Counted from the first letter of the stretch, positions 1-7,770 are shown. The stretch is DNA of 64,000 bases from Bradyrhizobium sp. S69 (GCF_009766005.1 NZ_LMUK01000042.1:286469-350468); one strand, 5' to 3'. The notes: generated from the letters alone by a model not told the origin. Program-made: numbers and translations.

Positions 1-33
1 GCAAGGCCTGCCTGGGCAAGGGACACATATCGG

Positions 34-58
34 ATAAAGCCAACTGAGGCGGCTTTAT
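34..58. terminator. Hairpin, possible terminator of the leftward small-gene operon
   Basis: ATAAAGCC (34-41) and GGCTTTAT (51-58) form a perfect 8-bp stem with a 9-nt loop. It lies just downstream of the last leftward gene. No long T tract follows on the minus strand, so termination is a guess from position and symmetry. Confidence 0.35.
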
Positions 59-68
59 TGGGTTGCCT

Positions 69-296
69 TTATTGGCTTGCCTTGGGCATGATGCGGCCAG
101 CTTCGATTTTGTGACTGACTGCTTCCTGCTTGCGTGTAGAGATCATGGCCTGAATATCATGCGCCATACTCCGAAGATCGATTGCCAGCTTTTTGAAAAG
201 TTCGCGCTTTTTGAGGTCGGTGGCCAGCTTGCCGATCAGTTCGCAATCGTCAGCTTCAGTGAGCAGCTTTTCAAGCTTCGCGCTCAGGTCTTCCAT
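69..296 (-). CDS. Small hypothetical protein (75 aa), helical
   Basis: I recognise no family. The protein is short, charged and probably all-helical, with Lys/Leu/Glu-rich heptad-like runs (starts MEDLSAKLEKLL) and no membrane segment. The frame is open further upstream, but the upstream part is arginine- and tryptophan-rich and unlike the rest, so I start at the internal ATG. No clear Shine-Dalgarno precedes that ATG. The start lies 26 nt inside the end of the preceding leftward gene, which suggests translation coupled to that gene. The role is unknown. Confidence 0.55.
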   Translation of the reverse strand: MEDLSAKLEKLLTEADDCELIGKLATDLKKRELFKKLAIDLRSMAHDIQAMISTRKQEAVSHKIEAGRIMPKASQ

Positions 297-549
297 TCGA
301 CGGACTACGCGCCCGCATTGCCATAAAGTCCACAACCAATTGTTTCGCTCTGCGAAATAGGCCGCTGCCAATTTCAAACCAGGCCACTGCGGCCGGAAAC
401 AGGCCAGTACCGGATTCACGGTAGGAACCAATAGCGGCCGCCCCCAAAACCAAAAGGGGCCCGTCGCTCAGGCTGGGGATGGAAAGGAGCCGGCGCCGGG
501 TAACCGGCTCGAAGAGCCATCGTACCAAACGCTCAATGAGCTGCGTCAC
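271..549 (-). CDS. Hypothetical small membrane-associated protein (92 aa)
   Basis: This frame starts with GTG inside the last codons of the preceding leftward gene (17-nt overlap) and ends inside the start of the next one (26-nt overlap). That arrangement is typical of coupled operon genes. The product has an amphipathic N-terminus (MTQLIERLVRWLF), a moderately hydrophobic middle (about residues 28-62) and a basic tail. No known domain is recognised. The chain of overlaps is the main argument that it is real; the alternative is an open shadow frame filling a gap between two genes. Confidence 0.42.
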   Translation of the reverse strand: MTQLIERLVRWLFEPVTRRRLLSIPSLSDGPLLVLGAAAIGSYRESGTGLFPAAVAWFEIGSGLFRRAKQLVVDFMAMRARSPSNGRPEREA

Positions 550-1054
550 CGGGCGCTGCGTTCAACGGCGCGCCGCCGACCGAAATGGAGCCCGAAGGCT
601 TCGGAGCCCGGACTGGCGGCTTTCTCGGCTTCGGGGCGGCCTGTGCGACCGGGGCGGCAGCGACCGGCGGCGGGACAGGGGCCGGGGCGGGAGCTGTGCG
701 CTGTAGTGCGTCCAGCTTCGACGTCAGGGCCGCCAACTGGTCGGTGATGGTCTTCAGCAGCGCCTGCTGGTCCGCGACCGTCCGGCCGAGGGCGGCGAGG
801 TCTTCCTCGCCCTTTTGCTGGGCCGCGAGCAGATCCGGCACGGTCTCCTTGTCGCCGGCGGTCATTGCTCCGCCGGACGCTTCGTGACCCAGAGCGGGGA
901 CCAACGTCGCGATTTCCGGCCAGGCATAAACGCCGCCAGCGCAAGCCAAAGCGAGAATGACGAACAGCAGCAGCCACGGCCAGCGACGGCGGGGCGCGGG
1001 CAGGGGACTTAACGGCGAATGGCCTTGCCAGGTCGGATCGGAATCGTTGCTCAT
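533..1054 (-). CDS. Single-pass membrane protein with coiled coil and proline-rich tail (173 aa)
   Basis: The N-terminus is cytoplasmic and proline-rich. One TM helix follows at about residues 26-46 (WPWLLLFVILALACAGG). Residues 75-117 look like a coiled coil (repeated AALxxxxADQQALLKxI pattern). The C-terminal quarter is Pro/Ala/Lys-rich and probably disordered. An AGGAAG Shine-Dalgarno sits 6 nt before the ATG. It is the first of three overlapping leftward genes. The layout suggests an anchored periplasmic spacer protein, but no function can be assigned. Confidence 0.7.
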   Translation of the reverse strand: MSNDSDPTWQGHSPLSPLPAPRRRWPWLLLFVILALACAGGVYAWPEIATLVPALGHEASGGAMTAGDKETVPDLLAAQQKGEEDLAALGRTVADQQALLKTITDQLAALTSKLDALQRTAPAPAPVPPPVAAAPVAQAAPKPRKPPVRAPKPSGSISVGGAPLNAAPGDAAH

Positions 1055-1166
1055 GGGGACTTCCTAGAGCCTTTTTCGTTCCGATGGAATCGGAACGGGG
1101 CTCTCGTCTTTTGTTTTGACGCGTTTTCTACCGCAGATAAGTCTACGCAATCTGCGCAGATTGCTA

Positions 1167-1231
1167 CGCGAACCGGCGCCCACGGAGCCTGTCATCGGGC
1201 GCGCATTCGCGCGACCCGTTGGCTTGAAAAC
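1167..1231. repeat. Interspersed repeat, family B (copy 1)
   Basis: The core (GGAGCCTGTCATCGGGCGCG ... CGACCCGTTGGCT) recurs inverted near 30.1 kb and 59.8 kb. It occupies the intergenic space between the leftward small-gene operon and exoD, and it carries internal palindromes around GGGCGCGCATTCGCGCG. The rest of the 376-bp gap shows no gene. Confidence 0.65.
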
Positions 1232-1298
1232 GCTCCAGATTGTTATTTTAACGCGTTTTCTTGACGCAAACCGGCATCCCCGGATCGAGTCCGGGACA

Positions 1299-1350
1299 GG
1301 CGGAGCCTGCTTCGGCCTCGGATTCGCGTGACCCGTTGGCTCGAAAAGGC
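1299..1350. repeat. Degenerate second copy of repeat family B
   Basis: CGGAGCCTGCTTCGG followed by GATTCGCGTGACCCGTTGGC repeats the outline of the element about 130 bp upstream with several differences. It lies directly before exoD and probably arose by local duplication. Confidence 0.45.
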
Positions 1351-1430
1351 TATAGGCGGCCTCGCCAGCCGTTGCAATCGAGGCCAGGCTTGGCCACGCT
1401 GGCCAGTAGGCCCCCGCGTCTGGAACTCCA

Positions 1431-2015
1431 TTGGCATCGCATACCTCTGAACTGCTCGAAGAACTCATCGCAAAGGCACCGGACGGCCCCGTCGACCTGG
1501 AATGGCTGCTCGGCCGTCTCGACAAGCGCGCGTTCGGACTTCTGCTGCTGTTGCTGGGATTGCTGGTCATCATCCCCGGCATCGCGACCATCGCGACGTT
1601 GGCGCTGCTGTTTCCCGCGGTCGAGATGATGCTGGGCTGGAGCGCGCCATCGTTTCCGCGCTTCCTGTCGAAGCGGCAGTTCGACTTCACGCGCTTCAAG
1701 GCGTTCACGGTCCGGGCCCGTCCGCTGCTGCAAGCGATCGAGAGCGTCAGCCGGCCGCGCTGGAACGCGCGTCACCATTTGACCGACCGCCTCGTCGGGT
1801 TGGTGGTGTTTCTGCTGGCTTTGTCCGCGGGTTGGCCGCTGCCGCTGGTGAACGTGATTCCGGGGATGGTGGTGGTCCTGATCGCGATCGCCTATCTCCA
1901 GGATGACGGCCTGCTGCTGGCGATCGGGATAGCGGCTGCCCTGGTCTGCCTGTTCGGCCTCGGTTGGACGCTTTGGACGTCGGCCGAAGCCCTGATCGGC
2001 TGGATCGGGCGCTGA
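1431..2015 (+). CDS. exoD: ExoD-family exopolysaccharide synthesis membrane protein
   Basis: The 194-aa integral membrane protein matches the ExoD family: a short N-terminal amphipathic helix (SELLEELIAKAP), hydrophobic segments at about 34-68, and two or three more helices between residues 120 and 190, with the typical LVNVIPG loop. In rhizobia ExoD affects exopolysaccharide production and alkaline tolerance, but its biochemistry is not established. The only suitable start is TTG. The gene stands alone between repeats and a micro-protein gene. Family assignment is fairly secure; the physiological role here is inferred. Confidence 0.8.
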   Translation: MASHTSELLEELIAKAPDGPVDLEWLLGRLDKRAFGLLLLLLGLLVIIPGIATIATLALLFPAVEMMLGWSAPSFPRFLSKRQFDFTRFKAFTVRARPLLQAIESVSRPRWNARHHLTDRLVGLVVFLLALSAGWPLPLVNVIPGMVVVLIAIAYLQDDGLLLAIGIAAALVCLFGLGWTLWTSAEALIGWIGR

Positions 2016-2146
2016 AGCGCCAAGAGAGCTCCCAGGACAGCCTTGCAAGACAGCTTCGCCATACCGGTCCGCCACCACGGCGGCCGCCTCAAAGAAGTAC
2101 GAATCTCTGACCTCTAAGGCCGCAATCAAAAGCGACACTCGATCTC

Positions 2147-2287
2147 ATGAGAACGATAACAGCTATTTTCCTGCTGGCGCTGATCGCGGTGGCCGGCGAG
2201 GTATATTCGGACCACGTGCTGATGAGCGGAAGCGTTACCGCGCCGGTCGATGTGATCTCCCGCGCGGTCGCAGACTCCGCGCATTAG
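2147..2287 (+). CDS. Secreted micro-protein (46 aa)
   Basis: ATG opens a 46-codon frame. The first 16 residues (MRTITAIFLLALIAVA) form a signal peptide or TM helix, followed by a short polar tail (GEVYSDHVLMSG...). It lies 132 nt downstream of exoD on the same strand and 21 nt before the convergent SDR gene. No family is recognised; a periplasmic peptide is the simplest reading. The compact fit between its neighbours and the clean hydrophobic-then-polar layout support a real gene. Confidence 0.5.
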   Translation: MRTITAIFLLALIAVAGEVYSDHVLMSGSVTAPVDVISRAVADSAH

Positions 2288-2308
2288 ACGAGAAAGTCGT
2301 CGTGATGC

Positions 2309-3199
2309 TTACGGCTGCCCGGAACCGCCGGCTGAACCGTACACTTGCCCCGTAGCATAGCTCGCATCGGCCGCCGCCAGTTGAACGTAGATCGAGCCCA
2401 GTTCAGCCGGCTGACCGGCGCGCCCGAGCGGTGTCTGGGCGCCGAACTTCTCCAGCTTTTCCATCGAGGCGCCGCCCGACACCTGAAGCGGTGTCCAGAT
2501 CGGTCCAGGCGCCACGGCATTGACCCGGATACCCTTCGGCGCGAGTTGCTTTGCCAGCGACTTGACGTAGTTCATCGTCGCGGCCTTGGTCTGCGCATAA
2601 TGGTACAGTTCCGGAGACGGATCGTAGGCTTGTTCGGATGACGTTCCGATAATGACCGATCCGGGCTTCAGGTGCGGCAACGCGGCCTTGATGATCCAGA
2701 ACGGCGCGTAGATGTTGGTCTTCATTGTCGCGTCGAACTCCTCGGTGGTCAATTCAAGGATCGATTCGCGGGCTTGTTGCCGGCCGGCGTTGTTGACGAC
2801 GATGTCGAGCCCGCCCAATCCCTTGACGGCTTCCTCCACCAGCCGGCGGCAGAATGCCTCATCACGTAAATCGCCGGGTATGGCGAGCCCGATCCGGCCT
2901 TCGGCCTTGATCAGGTCGATCACCTCTTTGGCGTCCGGTTCTTCGCTCGGAAAATAATTGATCGCGACATCGGCGCCTTCGCGCGCATAGGCAATGGCGG
3001 CGGCACGGCCCATGCCGGAGTCACCACCGGTGATCAGCGCCTTGCGGCCTGCCAGTCGGCCGGAACCGCGATAGCTCGTCTCGCCATGATCCGGTCTCGG
3101 CTCCATCTTGCTGGCGAGGCCGGGCCAGGGCTGGGTCTGCCGTTTGTAGGGTGGCGTCGGATATCTATGCCGTGGATTTTGCAGCACGCGTTCGTTCAT
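2309..3199 (-). CDS. SDR-family NAD(P)-dependent oxidoreductase, stress-type
   Basis: Classical short-chain dehydrogenase, 296 aa, with a 45-residue N-terminal extension rich in Pro and Arg. The nucleotide-binding TGGDSGMG is at about 57-64, NNAG at about 139-142, the catalytic Ser in GTSSEQAY, and Y-A-Q-T-K supplies the catalytic Tyr and Lys. The extended N-terminus and GGDSGMGRAAA motif fit the YdaD/YhdF-like subgroup often found with general stress genes. The substrate is unknown. A GGAGGAG ribosome site precedes the ATG, and the start overlaps the end of the PAP2 gene by 35 nt. It probably belongs to the stress operon begun by the 28-aa peptide gene. Confidence 0.88.
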   Translation of the reverse strand: MNERVLQNPRHRYPTPPYKRQTQPWPGLASKMEPRPDHGETSYRGSGRLAGRKALITGGDSGMGRAAAIAYAREGADVAINYFPSEEPDAKEVIDLIKAEGRIGLAIPGDLRDEAFCRRLVEEAVKGLGGLDIVVNNAGRQQARESILELTTEEFDATMKTNIYAPFWIIKAALPHLKPGSVIIGTSSEQAYDPSPELYHYAQTKAATMNYVKSLAKQLAPKGIRVNAVAPGPIWTPLQVSGGASMEKLEKFGAQTPLGRAGQPAELGSIYVQLAAADASYATGQVYGSAGGSGQP

Positions 3200-3824
3200 C
3201 GGTTGGTCTCCTCCCGATCGATCGGTCGATTTTCCGATCTATCGATTTCATCGGGTTGTTTGGTGGGCGCGAACGGCTGCCGTAACCCGTGATCGGGCGC
3301 AGCATTCGTTCGACGAGGGCTCCGACGCAGAGGCCGGCGACGACGTCGCTGGTCCAATGGGCCAGCAGAATTATCCGTGTCAGCACCAGGGTTGCGCCGA
3401 CGCCGCAGATGACGGCTCTTGGTTTGCCCGGCAGCACGCTCGCCACCGACACCAGGGCGCCGACATGAACGGCATGGCCGGACGGAAACGCATCCAGCCG
3501 CTTGCCGGAAAAAGGCACACCTCGCCAATGACCGCGAACGGTCAGCCGATCCGGGCGCTCCTGATCGAATACTGTTTTCAAGAGATGAGGCAGTGCGGAC
3601 GAAACGACCGTCGTCAGCAGTACATGGTTGCTGATACGCCGCTGCTCCGCGCTTTTGTTTCTTGCGTAGATCCACCAGCCGATCGCAAGCGCGGACAGGA
3701 TATGCTCATCCGCGCCCCAGGTCGTTGCTTTCGCGATTTTCTCGATGCGCGGTCCGGTATGCGACGCGATCGCGTTGGCGATCGAGACATCTGTGTTGGT
3801 AGGCTGGACCGTCACCGACGCCAT
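3165..3824 (-). CDS. PAP2-family phosphatase, membrane bound
   Basis: 219-aa protein with the three PAP2/acid-phosphatase signatures: KTVFDQERP at 83-91, PSGH at 114-117 (catalytic His), and R150 to H156 followed by WTSD. Four or five hydrophobic helices place it in the inner membrane. Family members dephosphorylate undecaprenyl pyrophosphate, phosphatidic acid or related lipids; the substrate cannot be read here. I start at the ATG that shares a base with the stop of the upstream 28-codon gene (TAATG), because that geometry predicts coupled translation. The C-terminal 40 residues are basic and unusual. Confidence 0.85.
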   Translation of the reverse strand: MASVTVQPTNTDVSIANAIASHTGPRIEKIAKATTWGADEHILSALAIGWWIYARNKSAEQRRISNHVLLTTVVSSALPHLLKTVFDQERPDRLTVRGHWRGVPFSGKRLDAFPSGHAVHVGALVSVASVLPGKPRAVICGVGATLVLTRIILLAHWTSDVVAGLCVGALVERMLRPITGYGSRSRPPNNPMKSIDRKIDRSIGRRPTDERTRAAKSTA

Positions 3825-3910
3825 TAGTGATGCATGAACAGCGCGAGCAGCAGAATGATCGGCAGCGGAACGCCGATTAGCCAAAGCAGTGCACCTCGAC
3901 CGAAGCCCAT
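3824..3910 (-). CDS. 28-residue membrane peptide, first gene of the stress operon
   Basis: ATG opens a 28-codon frame reading MGFGRGALLWLIGVPLPIIL then LLALFMHH. It is almost entirely one TM helix with a Gly/Arg N-terminus and a His-His end. Its TAA overlaps the PAP2 start as TAATG, and an EcfG-type promoter lies about 62 nt upstream. Short membrane peptides of this general kind occur in rhizobial genomes without known function. The coupling and promoter make it credible despite its size. It might regulate PAP2 membrane insertion or translation, which is inference only. Confidence 0.6.
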   Translation of the reverse strand: MGFGRGALLWLIGVPLPIILLLALFMHH

Positions 3911-3971
3911 AGCAGCCTCCATGTTTTGTTAGCTTGATGTGTTGTTAGCTTACCAATGTAACGGGTGATCT

Positions 3972-3996
3972 AACTCGCCGCGATCTCCCGGGTTCC
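3972..3996 (-). promoter_or_regulatory. EcfG-type (general stress) promoter for the peptide-PAP2-SDR operon
   Basis: On the minus strand GGAAC (3996-3992) is followed after exactly 16 nt by AGTT (3975-3972), one base from the alphaproteobacterial EcfG consensus GGAAC-N16/17-CGTT. The -10 element lies about 62 nt before the 28-codon gene. Confidence 0.55.
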
Positions 3997-4021
3997 CCCG
4001 TCACGGATCGCCTAACTAAGA

Positions 4022-5212
4022 TCAGCCATCGCGATCGAGCGCGAAATCACCCAGAAGCGGCGAGCCGGATCCGGCAATCAGATCGCCGATCAGTTGCGCG
4101 GCCAGAAAGCTGAAGGTGATGCCGTTGCCGCCATAACCATAGGCGGCGTAAACGCCCTTCGCGCCGGGCACCGGGCCGATCAAGGGCAAGCCGTCGCTGG
4201 TGGTGTCGAACGTTCCGGCCCAGCGGAATTCGATCTCGGTGTCAGCCATGGGCCAGAGCGCGGCAAGTTTTTGCCGCAGCCGACGCGACTTCTCGGGGAT
4301 CAAACGATCGCGCGCCTCGGGGGTGATCGCGCGATCGCTATCCTCCCCGCCGATGATGATCCGCCCGGCCAATGTCGTTCGCGCATACAGATAGTCCTTG
4401 CTGTCTTCCCAAATCAGCGTGCCGTCTTTCCAGAGGTTCTGTGGCTGCGGCCTGGTTGCAATGGCCCAACTGGACGAGGTCGTCTGGATATTGCTACGGA
4501 CGATCGAGGGCATGACATAGCCGGTCGCAAGGATCACCGAGCGGGCCTCGATCTGGCAGCCGCCATCCAATCCAACGCAAACCGCGCGCGACGCCGCGTC
4601 GTATTCGACGGCCTCGCCCTCGAACAGCCTCGCGCCGCGCGCGACCGCGATCCTGAGCAGGCCGAGGGATAATTGCACCGGATCGGCGTCCGCCGCCCCC
4701 GGCGACACGATCGCGCCGGCGCGGGCTACGCCGTAGCGTTCAAGCAGCATCTGATGGCTGAGAAAATCACCGGGCAGGCCGGCGCGGGCGCGAAGCTGAT
4801 GCTCGTCAAACAGATCCTTGGCGGTGTAGCCGGCCGCGAGATAAAGCGAGTTCTTGTCGCGCAGCTCGCAGGATAGCCCGAACTGAAGAACGAGGGATTT
4901 CAGCCCGGCGACGGCTTCCAAGCTAGCCCGATAAGCCCGCGACGCCCGTTCGAAGCCGTAAGCCTCGGTCAATTGCGACAAAGAGCGATCGATTTCCCAC
5001 AACAGCATGGCCGTACTGGCGGTCGTCGAGCCGCGGCCCGGAAGCTCGCGATCGATCAACACCACATCGAGGCCCTGTCGGGTCAGCCGCTCGGCAATCA
5101 ATGAGCCGGTGATGCCGGCGCCGACGATCAGCGCGTCGCATTTGAGGCTTTCGCGGACAAGCGAGACCGGGCGTTGAGCGCTCCCGAGCCACGGAGATCG
5201 GCCGCCGTGCAA
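4022..5212 (-). CDS. FAD-dependent oxidoreductase (DAO family)
   Basis: 396-aa flavoprotein of the D-amino-acid-oxidase-like fold. The dinucleotide motif VGAGITGSLIAERL sits at about 31-44, an acidic residue ends the second strand (VVLIDRE), the middle carries VILATGY, and the C-terminus has the second FAD signature (GYGGNGITFS). Such enzymes oxidise amines, amino acids or polyols; the substrate here is unknown. The start is TTG, the first workable start before the Rossmann motif. A perfect EcfG-type promoter lies 86 nt upstream, so it is likely stress-induced together with the divergent ferritin-like gene. Confidence 0.85.
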   Translation of the reverse strand: MHGGRSPWLGSAQRPVSLVRESLKCDALIVGAGITGSLIAERLTRQGLDVVLIDRELPGRGSTTASTAMLLWEIDRSLSQLTEAYGFERASRAYRASLEAVAGLKSLVLQFGLSCELRDKNSLYLAAGYTAKDLFDEHQLRARAGLPGDFLSHQMLLERYGVARAGAIVSPGAADADPVQLSLGLLRIAVARGARLFEGEAVEYDAASRAVCVGLDGGCQIEARSVILATGYVMPSIVRSNIQTTSSSWAIATRPQPQNLWKDGTLIWEDSKDYLYARTTLAGRIIIGGEDSDRAITPEARDRLIPEKSRRLRQKLAALWPMADTEIEFRWAGTFDTTSDGLPLIGPVPGAKGVYAAYGYGGNGITFSFLAAQLIGDLIAGSGSPLLGDFALDRDG

Positions 5213-5297
5213 ATCTGCCTGTTCGGTATCGTCTGGATCAAAAGCGTTAATGGCTCACCTCGTTTTCGCAAGTCGGCTTCATGTTCGGCCTCTCCCA

Positions 5298-5322
5298 AAC
5301 GAGCCCGGCAGCAATGTGTTCC
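5298..5322 (-). promoter_or_regulatory. EcfG-type promoter, leftward, for the FAD oxidoreductase
   Basis: Minus strand GGAAC (5322-5318), 16 nt spacer, CGTT (5301-5298): an exact match to the alphaproteobacterial general stress response consensus, 86 nt before the TTG start of the oxidoreductase. Confidence 0.68.
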
Positions 5323-5328
5323 CTGGTC

Positions 5329-5353
5329 GGAACTAAAGCCGGTGGACGCCATT
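5329..5353 (+). promoter_or_regulatory. EcfG-type promoter, rightward, for the ferritin-like gene
   Basis: GGAAC (5329-5333), 16 nt, CATT (5350-5353). This is one mismatch from GGAAC-N16-CGTT. It lies 88 nt before the ferritin-like ATG and is arranged back to back with the leftward site. Confidence 0.52.
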
Positions 5354-5441
5354 AGAGTAGGTCTCGGCGACATCTGCATGGGATCGAGTTTCATGAGGCA
5401 TCGCGCCGCACATTTCAGAACAAGGCCTAGAGGAAAACGAC

Positions 5442-5909
5442 ATGGCAAAATCCGAGGAAGAAAAGATCACCCGCAAGGTTCTCATCGAAGGACTCAATGA
5501 AGACCTGTCGCGCGAGTATCAGGCGATCATTTCCTATGTGAATTATTCGCAGGTGTTGAAGGGCGCGCCCTACATGAACATCGCGGACGAGTTGGCGGTT
5601 CATGCCAAGGAAGAACTCGAGCACGCGCTCAAGGTCGCAAATCATATCGATTACCTCGGAGGCATGCCCTCGGTCACGCCGAAGCCGGTCAAGACGTCGG
5701 AAAAAGCCGAAGACATGCTTCGCTTCGATCTTGAGAATGAAAAGGAAACTATTCGTCATTACCGGCGCCGCGTCAGGCAGGCGGATCTTTTGAACGAGTT
5801 TGCGATCGCGGAAAGCCTTCGCGGCATTCTGGTGCAGGAGCAGGATCACCTCATCGCCTTGGCAACCGCCCTCGGTGTCGATCCTCCCGACGCCGGTATC
5901 GCGGACTGA
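5442..5909 (+). CDS. Ferritin-like four-helix diiron protein
   Basis: 155-aa protein with the ferritin-like four-helix pattern. Candidate metal ligands are E25 (helix 1), E58 and H61 (ExxH, helix 2), E98 (helix 3) and E133 and H136 (second ExxH, helix 4), which is a complete diiron set. It is close in size to bacterioferritin but lacks an obvious haem-binding Met at the usual place. A clear GAGGAAA site precedes the ATG. It probably binds iron or detoxifies peroxide during stress, given the upstream EcfG-type promoter. Whether it forms a storage cage cannot be told. Confidence 0.85.
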   Translation: MAKSEEEKITRKVLIEGLNEDLSREYQAIISYVNYSQVLKGAPYMNIADELAVHAKEELEHALKVANHIDYLGGMPSVTPKPVKTSEKAEDMLRFDLENEKETIRHYRRRVRQADLLNEFAIAESLRGILVQEQDHLIALATALGVDPPDAGIAD

Positions 5910-5957
5910 GTGGTCCGCCATTGGCAACCGATATGGCGTCGCATGGCGCGCGGCCGG

Positions 5958-6818
5958 TTATCGTCGCGTGCCGGCGGCGGCACGTTTGCGGCGTGGTGCG
6001 GTCGGGTGCTGTTGTTCGAGTTTCGCGATAAAATCCCGCAGCACATCTGAAGCAGGGCGGGTAGCGTTATAGGCGAGCCCGACCTGCCGCTTTACGTCGA
6101 CCTCGATCTCGCGCACCACGACATCGGGATTGGCGCGCGCAACGGCTTCCGGAACGATCGCAACGCCAACGCCGGCCGCGACCAGCGCCATCGCCCAATC
6201 CTCCGATTCTGCGATCGCGGCAACGTTGCGCGCCGGCGCGTTGCGGCCGAAAAATTCGCTTTGCTCGCAATGGCATCGGTCGACCATGGCGACACCCGCG
6301 AAGTCCGAGGTGCGGAGCCGGTCTTTCAGGACCAGAGGGTGCGACGACGGCAGCGCCGCGACATAGCGATCGGTCCAGAGCGGAACGAAATGTTCGTTGG
6401 CGTCGACCAAGCTCTTGGCGACAATCCGCGCATCGGCGGCCTCGTCGATGCCGACCAGCCGAAGATGAACATCCGACGCCGCGGTCAATGGCTTCAACAG
6501 TGCGACGGTTCGCGGAATATCGAGCGTACGCATCAGGCCGAGCGTCAGCCGGTGCCGCACCGGTGGCTTCCTGAACAGATTTCGTGCGGCCTCGGTGTCG
6601 TCGATGATGCGGCGGGCAACCGAATAAAGCTGTTCGGCCGATGCCGTGGGCATCACGCCTTTCTTGTGCCGGATGAACAGCGTCGTCCCCAACTCGGCTT
6701 CCAGGTTGGTGATGGCGAGCGAGACCGAGGGCTGGGAAATGAAGCAGCGCCGGGCGGCGACCGTCAGATTGCGCTCCTTGAATACCGCCGCGAAATAGCG
6801 AAGCTCGCGAATATCCAT
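5958..6818 (-). CDS. LysR-family transcriptional regulator
   Basis: 286 aa. The N-terminal winged helix-turn-helix is clear (MDIRELRYFAAVFKERNLTV, then AARRCFISQPSVSLAITNLE), followed by a substrate-binding domain. The effector domain is a little short and the C-terminus is Lys/Arg-rich. It is transcribed divergently from the metallo-hydrolase gene with an AT-rich 92-bp gap carrying an inverted repeat, the usual layout of a LysR regulator and its target. The effector is unknown. Confidence 0.9.
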   Translation of the reverse strand: MDIRELRYFAAVFKERNLTVAARRCFISQPSVSLAITNLEAELGTTLFIRHKKGVMPTASAEQLYSVARRIIDDTEAARNLFRKPPVRHRLTLGLMRTLDIPRTVALLKPLTAASDVHLRLVGIDEAADARIVAKSLVDANEHFVPLWTDRYVAALPSSHPLVLKDRLRTSDFAGVAMVDRCHCEQSEFFGRNAPARNVAAIAESEDWAMALVAAGVGVAIVPEAVARANPDVVVREIEVDVKRQVGLAYNATRPASDVLRDFIAKLEQQHPTAPRRKRAAAGTRR

Positions 6819-6833
6819 AGTCTTAGCCTATCG

Positions 6834-6867
6834 ATGATATCAGATAACGATATTTTACCTATATCAT
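6834..6867. promoter_or_regulatory. Inverted repeat, likely LysR operator between divergent genes
   Basis: ATGATAT (6834-6840) and ATATCAT (6861-6867) are perfect inverted arms 20 nt apart in a markedly AT-rich gap. Between them lies a second partial dyad around ATAACGATATTTT. The position, starting 15 bp before the regulator start codon and ending 43 bp before the hydrolase ATG, suits a LysR binding region. Confidence 0.5.
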
Positions 6868-6910
6868 AACCGCTGGCAAGAGAGCCTCCTTGGTCACGAA
6901 AGGGCTCGCG

Positions 6911-7741
6911 ATGCGGATTCATCATCTCAACACCGGCACGATGTGCCCGATCGGGCGTCGTTTCGTGAACGGCACCGGCGGCATCTTCCAGAGGGCGCGG
7001 ATGGTTTGCCACTGCCTGCTGCTCGAGACCAATGACGGGCTTGCCTTGGTCGACACCGGCATTGGGCTGGACGACATCGCGCAATCGCGGCGGCTTGGTC
7101 CGAAATGGGTTCGGCAGACGGCGCCGCGGCTCGATCCCGCCGAGACGGCGCTGCAACAGGTCAAGGCGCTGGGATATTCACCGAGCGAGGTGCGGCATCT
7201 GCTGCTGACGCATCTCGACCGCGATCATGCCGGCGGCATTCCGGATTTTCCCAACGCCAAAGTGCATGTCCACCGCCGCGAGCATGAGATGGCGGTGCTG
7301 AACAAGATCGCCGCACCGAAGGGACGCTACATCAGCGATCAATGGCAGCATGGGCCCGATTGGGCATTTTACGGCGAGGGCGGTGAAGACTGGTTCGGCT
7401 TCAAGGGCGTGCGCGCGCTCGGTGATCGCGAGCCGGACATCCTGATGATCCCGCTGCCGGGCCACACGCTGGGTCATTGCGGCATCGCGGTGCGCGGCAA
7501 GGACAAATGGCTGCTGCACGCCGGCGACAGCTACTTCTTCCATGGCCAGATGCAGACGCCGCCGGTTCGCACGCCGTTCGTGCTCGGTATCTTTCAACGC
7601 AAGGCCGATATGGATTCCAGGACGCGCCTCGCCAATCAAGAGCGACTGCGCCTGCTGAAAAGCCGTCACGGCGATGCCGTGACGATCTTCAACAGTCACG
7701 ATCCGGTCGATTATGAAAGCTGCCGTTGCGGCCGGCATTGA
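6911..7741 (+). CDS. MBL-fold metallo-hydrolase (lactonase-like)
   Basis: 276-aa metallo-beta-lactamase fold protein resembling N-acyl-homoserine lactonase relatives. Metal ligand positions: THLDRDH, then PGHTLGH, HAGDS and a late NSHDP. The first motif is HxDxDH rather than the usual HxHxDH, so the site-1 chemistry may differ. AAAGGG 6 nt before this ATG decides the start over the upstream alternative. The C-terminus ends in a Cys-rich SCRCGRH. It is likely controlled by the divergent LysR gene. The substrate (lactone, ester or other) is not determined. Confidence 0.86.
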   Translation: MRIHHLNTGTMCPIGRRFVNGTGGIFQRARMVCHCLLLETNDGLALVDTGIGLDDIAQSRRLGPKWVRQTAPRLDPAETALQQVKALGYSPSEVRHLLLTHLDRDHAGGIPDFPNAKVHVHRREHEMAVLNKIAAPKGRYISDQWQHGPDWAFYGEGGEDWFGFKGVRALGDREPDILMIPLPGHTLGHCGIAVRGKDKWLLHAGDSYFFHGQMQTPPVRTPFVLGIFQRKADMDSRTRLANQERLRLLKSRHGDAVTIFNSHDPVDYESCRCGRH

Positions 7742-7770
7742 AGCCGGGGGCGCGCGGAAGCAGCTAGTTT

